Below, in pieces: positions 34,082-43,558 of a DNA stretch of 64,000 nucleotides. A program made the position numbers and the translations under genes. How positions within the stretch are numbered: the first letter of the stretch is position 1; each line of letters starts with the position of its first letter. Below the pieces are notes generated by a model. That model was not told where the DNA came from, did no database searches, and saw only the letters and a list, made by a program, of their open reading frames with translations. Source of the stretch: Paenibacillus albus (GTDB lineage: Bacteria > Bacillota > Bacilli > Paenibacillales > Paenibacillaceae); the NCBI RefSeq assembly GCF_003952225.1, contig NZ_CP034437.1:585001-649000 (forward strand), written 5' to 3'.

Positions 34082-35977
34082 TCACTGCTTTCCGGTAGCA
34101 GCCGATACCGGCTGATCCGCTGGATCCTTATCCGGCAGCTGCTTCACATAGCTGTCTGACAGATTCAGCAGCTTCAGCGTTCGGTTGTATTGTCCGTTCG
34201 TGATGCCCCGCTCACTGGTGCTTCCGTTCGCAAGCGAGTAGTTCGTGCCGTCTTCATACGAGATGCCTGGCATGAACAGGTAATCATTCGTAATCACAGA
34301 GCCCGAAGGCAAGAAGTGGCGCATCGGAATCATATCGGACGGCTGATTCAGCAGATCCTGTCCGAAATGAATTTGACCATCCATCGAGACGCCAGCCAGG
34401 TTCGCGAGCGTCGGCATAATATCTACTTCCCCGCCCATTTGCGAAACGACTTTCGGATAGGTTACGCCTGGCGCATGAAGAACTGCGCCGATTCTGAACA
34501 TATCCGTATACCCGTATTCATGGCCGATCATCTCGGCAACCAGATCCTTCTCCTTGTTATCAAGCGAGTAGAGTGACAGCCCTTGATGGTCACCGTAGAA
34601 CATTATGATGCTGTCATCCCATAGGCCGCTTTCCTTCAGGCCGTCAATGAATTGGCCTAGTGCATAGTCCGCGTAGTTCTGCGAGCGGATATAGTCGCCC
34701 ACAAGCGTCCCTTCGAAACGCTCCGGCAGCTGCATCTTATACTTGCGCTCCGGCAGGTCGAACGGGTGATGCGCACTCATGGAGATAACCTGCGCGTAGA
34801 ACGGCTTATCGCTCTCATCCATCTTCTTCAGCTCCGGGATCGTCTTCGCATACAGCACTTCGTCAGAAGAGCCGAACGCAACGTGATCGTCATCGCCGTA
34901 GAACGATTGATCATAATACTTCTCCCAGCCGATCGCGCTGTACAGCTCTTTCCGATTCCAGAACTCGATGGCATTCGTGTGGAATGTCGCCGTGTTGTAG
35001 TCATTTGCTTTCATCAGCTTCGGAAAGCTTGGCAGCGCCTTGGCCACGTTCTTATCCGTCGCCGCTTCGTGCTTAGGCACATAAAGCGATGTATTCACCA
35101 CATACTCGGCATCCGAAGTCGTACCTTGACCGACCATTGTGTAGAAACGATTAAAGTGGAAGTTCTCCGCCGCCAGTTTGTTCATGTTCGGCGTAATTTC
35201 CTGGCCATCGATCTTTAGGCCAATGAGGAAATCCTGGAACGATTCCATCTGAAGAATAATCACGTTTTTGCCTTTATCTGCGCCAAAATATTTCGGCTCC
35301 AGCGGCTGCTCCACGCCTTTGAGCCTGTTGATCTCACTTTGCGTAATCTGCTCCATCGGCACGATATCTTCATCTGCCGTCGTATCCGCGAAGATCGTAT
35401 ACACCTCGTAGTTGAGAATCCCCATCTCTTCGGCCTGTTTGTTCTCGTTCATGCTGGCGCGGTTCGGCCAGATGTTAAGCAAGCAGAGCATAAATGATAC
35501 GACGAACAATGCGATAATACCACGCTTTTTCATTATCGGACGGCTGCTAACCGCCCGCTGGTACGAAATGTTCTTCGGCCGCCATAGTATGAACGCCAGC
35601 ACGAAAATATCGACAAAAATAAATAAATAATAAGGGTCTAGCAAAGAATACGTACTGTTGCCGACCTCGGCTACTTTATCGGCTTGTCTGAGCGCATGAT
35701 AAGTGACGATGATTCCGTAATACTTGTAATACATGAGGACGGTAAAATAAAGTAACGTGAATAATAGGTTCACGATCATGTAATAAAGCATTTTTCGTTT
35801 GCTCGCCAGCCATTCGATCAAGCAGAAGACGACCCAGAAGAACGGGATTTCCGTCACAAGCGTCATGAATGACGGTCCTTTGTCGAATACAACCGACCAA
35901 GCGAGGAACCCTTTGACTAATAGGATAATGGTAAAATAAATAAATCTGCGGTTAAGCAGCCTTCTTATAAAAGGCAC
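34082..35977 (-). CDS. LTA-synthase-family phosphoglycerol transferase
   Basis: The 631-residue protein has five N-terminal transmembrane helices (to about 170) and a large extracellular sulfatase-fold domain. Catalytic features: metal/active-site ILQMESFQDF, the nucleophile Thr in VGQGTTSDAEY, FHTNAIEFWNR, MSAHHPFDLP and FYGDHQG. Such enzymes add glycerol phosphate from phosphatidylglycerol to lipoteichoic acid or related glycolipids. Start is GTG 35977, with AGAGGAG 10 bases upstream. Monocistronic with a strong terminator. Whether it is the main LtaS or a YfnI/YqgS/YvgJ-type paralogue cannot be told here. Confidence 0.93.
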   Translation of the reverse strand: MPFIRRLLNRRFIYFTIILLVKGFLAWSVVFDKGPSFMTLVTEIPFFWVVFCLIEWLASKRKMLYYMIVNLLFTLLYFTVLMYYKYYGIIVTYHALRQADKVAEVGNSTYSLLDPYYLFIFVDIFVLAFILWRPKNISYQRAVSSRPIMKKRGIIALFVVSFMLCLLNIWPNRASMNENKQAEEMGILNYEVYTIFADTTADEDIVPMEQITQSEINRLKGVEQPLEPKYFGADKGKNVIILQMESFQDFLIGLKIDGQEITPNMNKLAAENFHFNRFYTMVGQGTTSDAEYVVNTSLYVPKHEAATDKNVAKALPSFPKLMKANDYNTATFHTNAIEFWNRKELYSAIGWEKYYDQSFYGDDDHVAFGSSDEVLYAKTIPELKKMDESDKPFYAQVISMSAHHPFDLPERKYKMQLPERFEGTLVGDYIRSQNYADYALGQFIDGLKESGLWDDSIIMFYGDHQGLSLYSLDNKEKDLVAEMIGHEYGYTDMFRIGAVLHAPGVTYPKVVSQMGGEVDIMPTLANLAGVSMDGQIHFGQDLLNQPSDMIPMRHFLPSGSVITNDYLFMPGISYEDGTNYSLANGSTSERGITNGQYNRTLKLLNLSDSYVKQLPDKDPADQPVSAATGKQ

Positions 35978-35992
35978 CTCGCATCAACTCCT

Positions 35993-36652
35993 CTAACGTA
36001 TGTTGCTCTTATGCACTTCCCCGACGACATGAGCAAGCTCGCACAAATGCAGCTGCGGCGGCTTCGGCAGAACGCCGAGCACCTTAGCCATAATGCCGAG
36101 CGGATATCCCTTGGCAAACGAACCGAGCACTTCTCTCTTGCACATGCTCGCCCGGAAATGCCTGCTTGTATTGAACTGACCGATATTGACTGCAAGCGGC
36201 TGATCGACGCTAAGCAGCAAGCTTGTTGATACATAGCCCGGTTGTTTGCGCATATAGGGGAGTGTATGCTCGAAGTGGGCAATCAGTTCTTCCCGCTTCT
36301 CGGGAGCAAACTGAAATATATTCACAAAATGAGACAATTTCGATCCCTGTTCGATAACCGTGTAGCCTTGATCGGACATGTGGTCGCTAATTTCAACCGT
36401 ATACCGATTCGGCGCCGCCGTTTCCTCTTCTGTCGTGTTGACATGCGCTAGCGAGATGACATGCTTGCCTCTAGTCGCACGCAGAATAGCCCCGCTCTGT
36501 ACGGAACCATCATGCCAGACCCGGTCAATGGCGCTAATCGCATGGCGCACCTCGTCCTTCTGCTTATGCCGATACGGTGCAGGCAGCACCTTCATACGGA
36601 CAAGCTGTCCGACGCCCTGCCTTAATTGCAGCACCGAAATCAATTCGCCTTC
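35993..36652 (-). CDS. Antibiotic-biosynthesis-monooxygenase-domain protein
   Basis: The 219-residue protein has an ABM-type dimeric alpha/beta barrel in its second half (SHFVNIFQFAPEKREELIAH, then PYMRKQPGYVSTSLLLSVDQ). The first half (FHVISL-type strand, VNTTEEE, YTVEISDHMSDQGYTV) may be a second, degenerate copy. ABM proteins act as small cofactor-free monooxygenases or haem-degrading enzymes; substrate unknown. ATG 36652 has GGGGTGAT about 8 bases upstream. It is divergent from a marR gene over two matching operator palindromes, so MarR very likely controls it. Confidence 0.75.
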   Translation of the reverse strand, partial: EGELISVLQLRQGVGQLVRMKVLPAPYRHKQKDEVRHAISAIDRVWHDGSVQSGAILRATRGKHVISLAHVNTTEEETAAPNRYTVEISDHMSDQGYTVIEQGSKLSHFVNIFQFAPEKREELIAHFEHTLPYMRKQPGYVSTSLLLSVDQPLAVNIGQFNTSRHFRASMCKREVLGSFAKGYPLGIMAKVLGVLPKPPQLHLCELAHVVGEVHKSNIR

Positions 36653-36716
36653 CATCTGTAAAATCACCCCGCATATGATTGCTCACTTGAATAATACATT
36701 GATTGTCCGGTCAATT

Positions 36717-36757
36717 AGTTGTAAGATACAACTATCGTATATGATTGTATTATACAA
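36717..36757. promoter_or_regulatory. Twin MarR operators
   Basis: Two sites have the form TTGTA-N3-TACAA: TTGTAAGATACAA within a 17-bp perfect palindrome at 36717-36733, and TTGTATTATACAA at 36745-36757, centres 26 bp apart in the divergent intergenic region. Confidence 0.82.
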
Positions 36758-36819
36758 GTTTTTGAGCTGTCAATTACAGTTCAGAAGTTGACAAAAATGT
36801 GAATAAGCGGTGAACGAAT

Positions 36820-37296
36820 ATGACTATAGATAACAACGCCCTCCAGCTGCTTCAGCAGGAGATGGCCATCTTTATACGGCGGGCGGAAGCAGCCCGTATT
36901 GCTTATATGAGCGAGCATGATTGCGATCGCTCTACCTATCTATTGCTGCAGCATCTCAAGAAGAACGGGCCTGTGGGCATGAAGGCGATGTCGACCTCGT
37001 TGCAGCTGGATATTTCTACCGCGAGCAGGCAAATTGCAGCACTGGAGGCAAAGGGCTTCGTCGAGCGTACCTCCAACCCGAAGGATGCAAGAGCGAGTCT
37101 TCTACAATTGTCCGAGAGCGGAAGCAGTTTCCTGCTGCGCGCGAAAGAGATCCGTCATCAGTTCTTTACGCATCTGCTGGAGGATTGGTCGCAGGAGGAG
37201 TGCGAACAATTCGGTCAATTGCTTCAGAAATTCAATCATACCGTCGAGTCGTTTCGACAACGAAATATTTCCCTATTAAAGGAAAATGAAGAATAA
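36820..37296 (+). CDS. MarR-family regulator
   Basis: The 158-residue protein has a winged helix (GMKAMSTSLQLDISTASRQI, AALEAKGFVERTSNPKDARA) flanked by the helices that form the MarR dimer. It contains one Cys (HDCDRS near 40), which could be redox active, but this is speculation. It is divergent from the ABM-domain gene, with two near-identical palindromes between, which points to autoregulation and control of that gene. It is followed after ~60 bp by a hybrid kinase on the same strand. Confidence 0.92.
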   Translation: MTIDNNALQLLQQEMAIFIRRAEAARIAYMSEHDCDRSTYLLLQHLKKNGPVGMKAMSTSLQLDISTASRQIAALEAKGFVERTSNPKDARASLLQLSESGSSFLLRAKEIRHQFFTHLLEDWSQEECEQFGQLLQKFNHTVESFRQRNISLLKENEE

Positions 37297-37354
37297 TGTC
37301 GAATAAATTCATTACCAGAATCCGCCTGTATTAGGCAGAATGGAGTTCTGCGTA

Positions 37355-39844
37355 ATGAATACAATCCGTGACTTAATTATTAATCTCTCAATATTATCTG
37401 TATTTATTGTAATCGCCGGACAATTGTTCTACTACAAAGAGGCGCATATCGCCCGCACATGGCGTTATAAACTGGCCGTTGGCGTTGTCCACGGCCTTTT
37501 TGGCGTTGTGCTTATCCTCTTCGGCGCCGCGCTGGATGACCGCCATGTCATCGATTCAAGGTTTCTAGCGATCCTCATGTCAGCCTATCTTGGCGGACCC
37601 ATCTCATCTGTCATCTCCGCCACCATCATTATCGTATTTCGAACGATACAGGTGCCTTCTCTGTTCTTGACTGTTCTCTGCGCCAACATGATTATTGCAC
37701 TCGGCTGCGGATACATCTCCATCAAGCTGCGCTCTCATTCTCGCAAGTGGCTCTATATGCTGCTTTTTCTATCTACGGTGCTCATTGTCGATTATGTCTT
37801 TATCTTCAACTTCCCGCTTCAGCCTTATCTCGCCGAGCATCTCTCCATTAATCTCATTGGCGGGGCATCAACAGCGCTGCTCTGGCGCTTCTTCAGGCGA
37901 AACCGCGAGCTCGCGGATCAGATTGAGCTGCTGAAGAACGAATATCACGAAGTGATACGGCTACAGCCTGGCCTCATCTATAAAGTAGTCGTGCATTCTA
38001 CCCGCTATAAATGCACGATGCTTACCGGCCAGCTGATGGAACCGCTCGGACTGAAGGTGCCGGATATCGTCGGACTGTACTGCGATGATATCAAGACGCT
38101 ACCTAAAGCGATTATTAATCAGCTTCAAGGCCATTACGACAGAGTACTCCACACGGGCGAGAAATCCGGATTCGAGATCAACATCGCAGGAATTGATCTG
38201 CTCGTAGCCATACAACCGGTATTCCGGGATGGACTGGTGAAAGAGCTTATCGTCTTCTTCACTGACATTACTGAGCGCCACAAGCGGATTCTCGCCGATG
38301 AAGCGAATCAGGCGAAGAGCCAGTTCCTCGCGACGATGAGCCATGAGATCCGCACGCCGCTCAGCGGCATCATTGGCTTAACTCAAATATTGATGAACAC
38401 GTCGCTCTCCAGCGTTCAGCGCGAATATCTGTCCAAGATCAATTCCGCCTCGAACGCCCTGCATTCGATTATTAACGATATTCTAGACTTCTCGAAGATC
38501 GAAGCTGGCAAAATCGAGCTAGAGCATGTCCCCATTCAGCTTGATGACTTCTTCGGCAAGCTGTCGGACGTGACTGGACTGCTTATCGACAACAAGCCTC
38601 TTGAAGTACTATTCGATATTACGGACAACTGTCCAAGTGCCTTTATTGGCGACCCGCTAAGACTGGAGCAAATTATGCTCAATCTGTGCGGCAATGCAAT
38701 TAAGTTCACCGAAACCGGATCGATTCATATTAAAGCCGAAGTAATCTACGATAATAATGCACGGATGATCCGCTTCAGCGTGCAGGATACGGGCATTGGC
38801 ATTTCTCCGGAGCAGTTGAAGCAGCTGTTCCACCCCTTCTCGCAAGCGGACAGCTCAACGACGCGCAAGTATGGCGGAACGGGACTCGGCCTCATTATAT
38901 GTAAGCACTTAGTCGAAATGATGGGCGGCACGATTGACGTTGCCAGTGAGAAAGGGCAAGGCAGCTTGTTCACTTTCCAGCTGCCGCTCGAGAACGCCAA
39001 CGGGCTCCCTGCGGCTGCCAAGTTTAAGGAGCTTGCAGGACGCCGAGCGCTGCTGCTCGGAAGTCCGTCCTTAGCGATGTCGCATGTGCGTCAACAGCTG
39101 CTGTCGATGGGGGTAGAGGTACTCGTCTCCGAATCGTGGCCGGATCATCATCCACAGCAGGCCGAGGTGGACGTGGTACTCATTGATGCCTCGCAGCCCT
39201 CTCTCACTGCCGGCTTATGGACGAGCCTGACGAAGGAAGCAAGGCGAAGAGGCATTCCGAGCGTCATCATGGCAACCGCAAATGTTCGCAATGCGCTGCT
39301 GCACACTTCGATAGATGAGCTCTCCAGCGGCCTGCTTCTGAAACCGATTAGCCGCATTCGGCTGTATCAGCGATTGATCGTATTGCTGGAGCATGCTGCG
39401 GTGATAACGGAGGCAGTCAGCACCAACACTACAGCTGCGGTGGCCGCAAGCCGCAGCGAGCTGCGGGTCATTCTTGCCGAAGATAACGAAATCAATCAAA
39501 TTATCGCACTGGAAATTCTGCAAAGCAGCGGTTATTACGTGGAAGTGGCGAACAACGGCTATGAGGTGCTTCAATTGCTGGAGCAATCCGCGTGGGACGC
39601 CATTCTGATGGATATCCATATGCCGGAGATGGATGGCTGCGAGGCAACGAGGCGGATTCGCGCTGACAAGCGATTTAGCTATTTGCCCATTATCGCACTG
39701 ACAGCCGATGCGTTTACGCAGAATCATGACCTCTATTATGCAGCTGGCATTACCGACATCGTCACGAAGCCGATCGAGAAGAGCGCTCTAATGCGAATGC
39801 TGCACAAGTATTGCGGTTCGGCGGGGGCAGTGGAGCAGCTATAA
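37355..39844 (+). CDS. Hybrid histidine kinase (5TM-LYT sensor, PAS, kinase, two receivers)
   Basis: The 829-residue protein has a 5TM_5TMR-LYT-type membrane sensor (to about 185), a linker with a PAS-like domain (about 215-320), a HisKA domain ([18 protein letters not shown], His near 342), a HATPase domain ([29 protein letters not shown]), a degenerate receiver lacking the acceptor Asp (about 555-680) and a full receiver ([24 protein letters not shown]). ATG 37355 has GGAG 9 bases upstream. LYT sensors in LytS-type proteins monitor the envelope or pyruvate. No HPt is attached, so a separate one must finish the relay. Confidence 0.93.
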   Translation: MNTIRDLIINLSILSVFIVIAGQLFYYKEAHIARTWRYKLAVGVVHGLFGVVLILFGAALDDRHVIDSRFLAILMSAYLGGPISSVISATIIIVFRTIQVPSLFLTVLCANMIIALGCGYISIKLRSHSRKWLYMLLFLSTVLIVDYVFIFNFPLQPYLAEHLSINLIGGASTALLWRFFRRNRELADQIELLKNEYHEVIRLQPGLIYKVVVHSTRYKCTMLTGQLMEPLGLKVPDIVGLYCDDIKTLPKAIINQLQGHYDRVLHTGEKSGFEINIAGIDLLVAIQPVFRDGLVKELIVFFTDITERHKRILADEANQAKSQFLATMSHEIRTPLSGIIGLTQILMNTSLSSVQREYLSKINSASNALHSIINDILDFSKIEAGKIELEHVPIQLDDFFGKLSDVTGLLIDNKPLEVLFDITDNCPSAFIGDPLRLEQIMLNLCGNAIKFTETGSIHIKAEVIYDNNARMIRFSVQDTGIGISPEQLKQLFHPFSQADSSTTRKYGGTGLGLIICKHLVEMMGGTIDVASEKGQGSLFTFQLPLENANGLPAAAKFKELAGRRALLLGSPSLAMSHVRQQLLSMGVEVLVSESWPDHHPQQAEVDVVLIDASQPSLTAGLWTSLTKEARRRGIPSVIMATANVRNALLHTSIDELSSGLLLKPISRIRLYQRLIVLLEHAAVITEAVSTNTTAAVAASRSELRVILAEDNEINQIIALEILQSSGYYVEVANNGYEVLQLLEQSAWDAILMDIHMPEMDGCEATRRIRADKRFSYLPIIALTADAFTQNHDLYYAAGITDIVTKPIEKSALMRMLHKYCGSAGAVEQL

Positions 39845-39896
39845 AGCTTGCTCCGCACAATTGCATTCCGTAGCCGTACCACCATGCAAACAGACA

Positions 39897-39926
39897 GAAG
39901 GCCATCCCCTAGGGGGATGGCCTTTT
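39897..39926 (+). terminator. Terminator of hybrid kinase
   Basis: AAGGCCATCCCC-CTAG-GGGGATGGCCTTTT: 12-bp perfect stem with T tail. Confidence 0.95.
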
Positions 39927-39982
39927 GTCTATCGAGAAAAGCTATTTAGCCTCATTCAGCGAAGCCCTATCTCCCGGCCGAA

Positions 39983-40387
39983 TTAAGCCAGCGACAGCTG
40001 CCAGGTCACACCAAACTGGTCCTGCACCCAGCTGAACCTGCGGCTGAACGGGTATTCCCCAAGCGGCATCAGCACAGATCCGCCCTGCGACAGCATTTCA
40101 TGCGCACGGTCGATTTCAGCTTCCGTCTCGAAAGTCACAAATTGGGAGATGGATGGCGTAAACGTGAATGCATGTTTCACAAAGCTGTCGTTGCACATGA
40201 ACATTTGATCTCCAAGCTTGAACGACGCTTTCATGACGCTGCCCTCTGGACCTGGTCCACCTGCCTCGTATTTGCGCATGCTTACAATTTCCGAATTGTC
40301 GAAGACGGAAATGTAATAGTTCATCGCTTCTTCGGCTCTGCCTTCAAACATAAGAAACGTCATAATCTTCGGTTGCTTGGCTTCCAA
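39983..40387 (-). CDS. VOC-superfamily (PhnB/glyoxalase-like) protein
   Basis: A 134-residue single-domain VOC protein (KIMTFLMFEGRAEEAMNYYI, then FTPSISQFVTFETEAEIDRA, ending WVQDQFGVTWQLSL). TTG 40387 is preferred because AAGGAG lies 9 bases before it and the product then begins exactly where PhnB-like proteins do; the frame up to 40537 would cover the divergent gene's promoter. No catalytic role is established for this subgroup. Confidence 0.85.
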   Translation of the reverse strand: MEAKQPKIMTFLMFEGRAEEAMNYYISVFDNSEIVSMRKYEAGGPGPEGSVMKASFKLGDQMFMCNDSFVKHAFTFTPSISQFVTFETEAEIDRAHEMLSQGGSVLMPLGEYPFSRRFSWVQDQFGVTWQLSLA

Positions 40388-40538
40388 ATCGGTCAGCTCC
40401 TTATTTTGAGAAATATAGGACAAGTATAACTCACTCAGCATCCCGTTTACAGCGGTATTGCGAAGCTCAGTTTCGCATCGCACAGCACTTGTAGTACTAT
40501 TAGAGCTGTACAATAAGAACCGATAGGATGTGTTCATA

Positions 40539-41009
40539 ATGACGAATATTCAAGCTGAATTGGAACGCCTGCTTACGCAAGAGCAGAACTTGCAATTTAC
40601 GACTTTTACGAACGAGACAGCTTTTGAGATTGGCACGCGAATTATTCAGAAGGCGCAGCAGGAGCAGAAGGCGATTGCAGTAACGATCGTTCGCAACGGC
40701 GAGCTTCTCTTCCATACGAAGATGAATGGCACAACGGCAGATAACGATCTCTGGATTAAACGCAAGCAAGGTGTCGTGCACCACTTCGGTCACAGTTCCT
40801 ACTACATGCACGTGAAATTCAAAGCAGAAGGCGGCTCGGTTGAAGGCGCCTGCCTCGATCCGAAGCAATACGCAGCAGAGGGCGGCTCGTTCCCGCTGCT
40901 CATTAAGAACGTCGGCGTTGTCGGCACGATCTCCGCATCCGGACTGCCTGGCGACCAAGATCATCAAATGATCGTATCGGTGCTGGAAGAATACCTCGGC
41001 GCTCAGTAA
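40539..41009 (+). CDS. HbpS/UPF0303-type haem-degrading-domain protein
   Basis: The 156-residue protein matches the UPF0303/PF03928 family (FTNETAFEIGTRIIQKAQQE, AVTIVRNGELLFHTKMNGTT, HFGHSSYYMHVKFK, ISASGLPGDQDHQMIV). Relatives such as HbpS bind or degrade haem in redox signalling, but most members are uncharacterised. AGGA lies 10 bases before ATG 40539. It starts a two-gene operon with a flavodoxin-fold reductase 30 bp downstream, suggesting a shared redox task. Confidence 0.85.
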   Translation: MTNIQAELERLLTQEQNLQFTTFTNETAFEIGTRIIQKAQQEQKAIAVTIVRNGELLFHTKMNGTTADNDLWIKRKQGVVHHFGHSSYYMHVKFKAEGGSVEGACLDPKQYAAEGGSFPLLIKNVGVVGTISASGLPGDQDHQMIVSVLEEYLGAQ

Positions 41010-41039
41010 GACTTCTATCCTGAAGGAGTTAATGACATC

Positions 41040-41600
41040 ATGAAGACACTTGTCGTACTCGCCCACCCAAAGCTGCAGGAATCGCGTGTGAACCGGATGT
41101 GGAAATCGCGGTTGCAGCAGGAGCCGTCCATTACGGTGCATGATCTGTACGAGACTTACCCAAGCGGAGTCATTGACGTGGACCAAGAGCAGCAGCTCCT
41201 TCTACAGCATGACCGGATTGTCTTCCAATTCCCGTTCTATTGGTACAGCACCCCGTCCCTGCTGAAAAAGTGGCAGGATGAAGTGTACACCTATGGTTTC
41301 GGGTATGGCACAGGCAATCAGCTGAAAGGCAAAGAGTACATGCTCGCCATCTCCGTAGGACGCGCAGAAGAATCGTATCGTCCGGACGGCGAAAGCCTCT
41401 ACACGCTGGATCAGCTGCTTCTTCCACTGAAAGCGACCGTTCTGCTGACGGAGATGCAGTATGTGGAGCCGTTTGTCGTTTATCACGCGCCGCGTTTGAC
41501 AGATGAAGAGCTCGAGGCGAGCGCTGACCGACTGGCAGCTTATCTCACTTCCCCAGCCCCAGCCCCAGCTTCGGCTGGCGTACTTATAGCCAAATCATAA
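41040..41600 (+). CDS. KefF/YwrO-type NAD(P)H oxidoreductase
   Basis: The 186-residue flavodoxin-fold quinone reductase begins MKTLVVLAHPKLQESRVN and has QFPFYWYSTPSLLKKWQDEV, the FMN-binding signature of the KefF/MdaB/YwrO group, then TYGFGYGTG. It reduces quinones or nitro compounds with NAD(P)H in the cytoplasm. GAAGGAGTT lies 10 bases before the ATG. The C-terminus has a short Pro/Ala run (SPAPAPAS). Second gene of a two-gene operon ended by a strong hairpin. Confidence 0.93.
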   Translation: MKTLVVLAHPKLQESRVNRMWKSRLQQEPSITVHDLYETYPSGVIDVDQEQQLLLQHDRIVFQFPFYWYSTPSLLKKWQDEVYTYGFGYGTGNQLKGKEYMLAISVGRAEESYRPDGESLYTLDQLLLPLKATVLLTEMQYVEPFVVYHAPRLTDEELEASADRLAAYLTSPAPAPASAGVLIAKS

Positions 41601-41601
41601 T

Positions 41602-41645
41602 GAAAGCCCAGTCCCGCTTCGTGCGGTGCTGGGCTTTCGCTTTCT
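41602..41645. terminator. Bidirectional terminator
   Basis: GAAAGCCCAG-CCGC pairs with GCGG-CTGGGCTTTC; T-rich on both sides, serving the convergent operons. Confidence 0.93.
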
Positions 41646-41661
41646 CTTCTTTGAGCCTTGC

Positions 41662-42774
41662 TTATTCCACCTGCTTCGGCGCCGCGAACGTGATCGTCGT
41701 CCCTTCGCTCGGAACTGAGCGGATGACGAGCTGTCCACAGATTCCACGCGCGCGCTCCTCCATGCTGAACAGGCCTACTCCCTTGCGCTCCACTTCACGA
41801 ATAAAGCCGCGTCCGTTGTCGGCAATTCGCGCATGGACGAATTCCCCTTCCTCCCACAGCTCCACAACAGCATCAGATGCATCCGCATATTTGCCGATGT
41901 TCGTCAGCGCCTCTTGAATAATACGGTAGAGCGCCGTCTCCACACGCGGATCAAGCCGCTTGCGAAGCTTGCAATCGAATCCTACACGAAGCGCGTAATG
42001 CCGCTTGAAATTATCGATATATGTGCGAAGCGCCGGCACAACGCCAAGATCATCGAGCACGGATGGGCGCAAGTCCCATGCCAAACCGCGCACTTCCTCG
42101 ACGATGTTCGTCACTGTCCCCCGGATTGCGGATAGCTCTCCCTGATCGCTGCCGCCTTCGCCAATCAGCCGATCCAGCTGAATGACGAGCCCGAACAGGC
42201 TTTGGCCGATCCCATCATGCAGCTCGAGCGAGAACCGCTTACGCTCCTCCTCCTGAATTTGCATCACTCGCATCATCATCCGCTTGAGCTCTTCTTCCGC
42301 CAGCTTCAGCGGTGTCACCTCGCTGCGAATGGCCAAGTACTGATACGGCTGCCCCGCCTCATCCAAGAAAGGCATAATTGTCGTGTGCACCCAGTAGTAG
42401 GAGCCGTCCTTTGCCCGATTCTTAATCTCGCCGCGCCATACGGAGCCTGCACTGATCGCCGCCCACAGCTCGCGGAAGAACATACTGTCATGATGGCCCG
42501 AATTAATGATGCGATGATCCTGCCCAATCAGCTCGGCGCGGCTATACTTGGATATTTCACAGAACCTGTCATTCACGTATTGGATGACGCCACGGCGGTT
42601 CGTCACAGCTACGATGGATGACTCGTCCAGCGCCAGCTTCACGTCCGTCAGCTGCTGCAGCATATGCTTCAAATCTTCGCGGAACGCCGGATCTTGAATA
42701 TGGTCATCCAGCTCGTGCAGCAGCGCGCTGACCTTATGTCCGATCACTTCCGGATACGCACGCTCACTACTCAA
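41662..42774 (-). CDS. PAS-containing NarL-type sensor histidine kinase
   Basis: The 370-residue cytoplasmic kinase has one PAS domain (about 45-165: IVAVTNRRGVIQYVNDRFCE, GSYYWVHTTIMPFLD), a HisKA_3 dimerisation domain (ERKRFSLELHDGIGQSLFGL, His near 188), and a HATPase (EALTNIGKYADA, DNGRGF, GVGLFSMEERA). No transmembrane segment. TTG 42774 is supported by AAAGGGG 10 bases upstream and overlaps the stop of the response regulator gene by 8 bp. Soluble PAS kinases of this class often sense oxygen or redox state; the divergent globin sensor hemAT makes that attractive but unproven. Confidence 0.92.
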   Translation of the reverse strand: MSSERAYPEVIGHKVSALLHELDDHIQDPAFREDLKHMLQQLTDVKLALDESSIVAVTNRRGVIQYVNDRFCEISKYSRAELIGQDHRIINSGHHDSMFFRELWAAISAGSVWRGEIKNRAKDGSYYWVHTTIMPFLDEAGQPYQYLAIRSEVTPLKLAEEELKRMMMRVMQIQEEERKRFSLELHDGIGQSLFGLVIQLDRLIGEGGSDQGELSAIRGTVTNIVEEVRGLAWDLRPSVLDDLGVVPALRTYIDNFKRHYALRVGFDCKLRKRLDPRVETALYRIIQEALTNIGKYADASDAVVELWEEGEFVHARIADNGRGFIREVERKGVGLFSMEERARGICGQLVIRSVPSEGTTITFAAPKQVE

Positions 42775-43420
42775 AGTTCAGCAGCCCCTTTTTCAGCGCA
42801 TAACGAACGAGATCGGGCCGCGTGCGGAGACCGAGCTTGTCCATCAGATGGCTTTTGTGCGACTCGACGGTCTTGACGCTCAGCATCAGATTCTCGGCGA
42901 TTTCCTTATTGGCATACCCTTTGGCAATCCAGACGAGCACTTCCCGCTCCCGCTCAGATAACGTCTCATAGGAATCGCTGCTCTCCCCATGCTTCACCTT
43001 CTCGAGGTAATCGAGCATAAGCCGCTTCGTCGCCGTCGGGTAGAGATAGGCATCCCCCGCAGCAACCGACTGAATAGCGATGATTAGTTCTTCATGAGGC
43101 GCACTCTTCAAAATATAACCGGAAGCGCCTGCATGAATCGCCCGGAATAAATACTCATCATCATCATGCATCGTCAGAATGAGCACATTCGTGCTCGGCA
43201 GCAGCTTCTTCAGCTCCTGCGTCGCCGACATCCCGTCCCGGCCTCCCGGCATGCTCAGGTCCATCAGCACCACATCAGGCGTTAGCTCCTGTGCCAGACG
43301 AACAGCTTCATTCCCGTCCGCAGCGTCGCCGACGATATGGATGCCGTATTTCTCATCGAGCAGCAGCTTGAGACCGGAGCGTACAACCGCATGGTCGTCC
43401 ACAATTAATATACGAATCAT
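42767..43420 (-). CDS. NarL/LuxR-family response regulator
   Basis: The 217-residue regulator has a receiver (ILIVDDHAVVRSGLKLLL, acceptor Asp in VVLMDLSMPGG, KSAP) and a C-terminal LuxR helix-turn-helix (LSEREREVLVWIAKGYANKE, SVKTVESHKSHLMDKLGL). It is the first gene of the operon and overlaps the kinase by 8 bp. Divergent to hemAT over ~140 bp, so it may control both directions. Confidence 0.95.
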   Translation of the reverse strand: MIRILIVDDHAVVRSGLKLLLDEKYGIHIVGDAADGNEAVRLAQELTPDVVLMDLSMPGGRDGMSATQELKKLLPSTNVLILTMHDDDEYLFRAIHAGASGYILKSAPHEELIIAIQSVAAGDAYLYPTATKRLMLDYLEKVKHGESSDSYETLSEREREVLVWIAKGYANKEIAENLMLSVKTVESHKSHLMDKLGLRTRPDLVRYALKKGLLNFE

Positions 43421-43558
43421 TGCATGTTCCCCCTAGGGACTACCGACAACCAACAATCAGTGTTTTTCCCCCGTAATATTCAGTGAATTCCCTAATATCC
43501 CCTTGCTCTCACTTCAGGTAGGATGAATAGAACACCTACTAGAGGAGCGACTGCAGCT

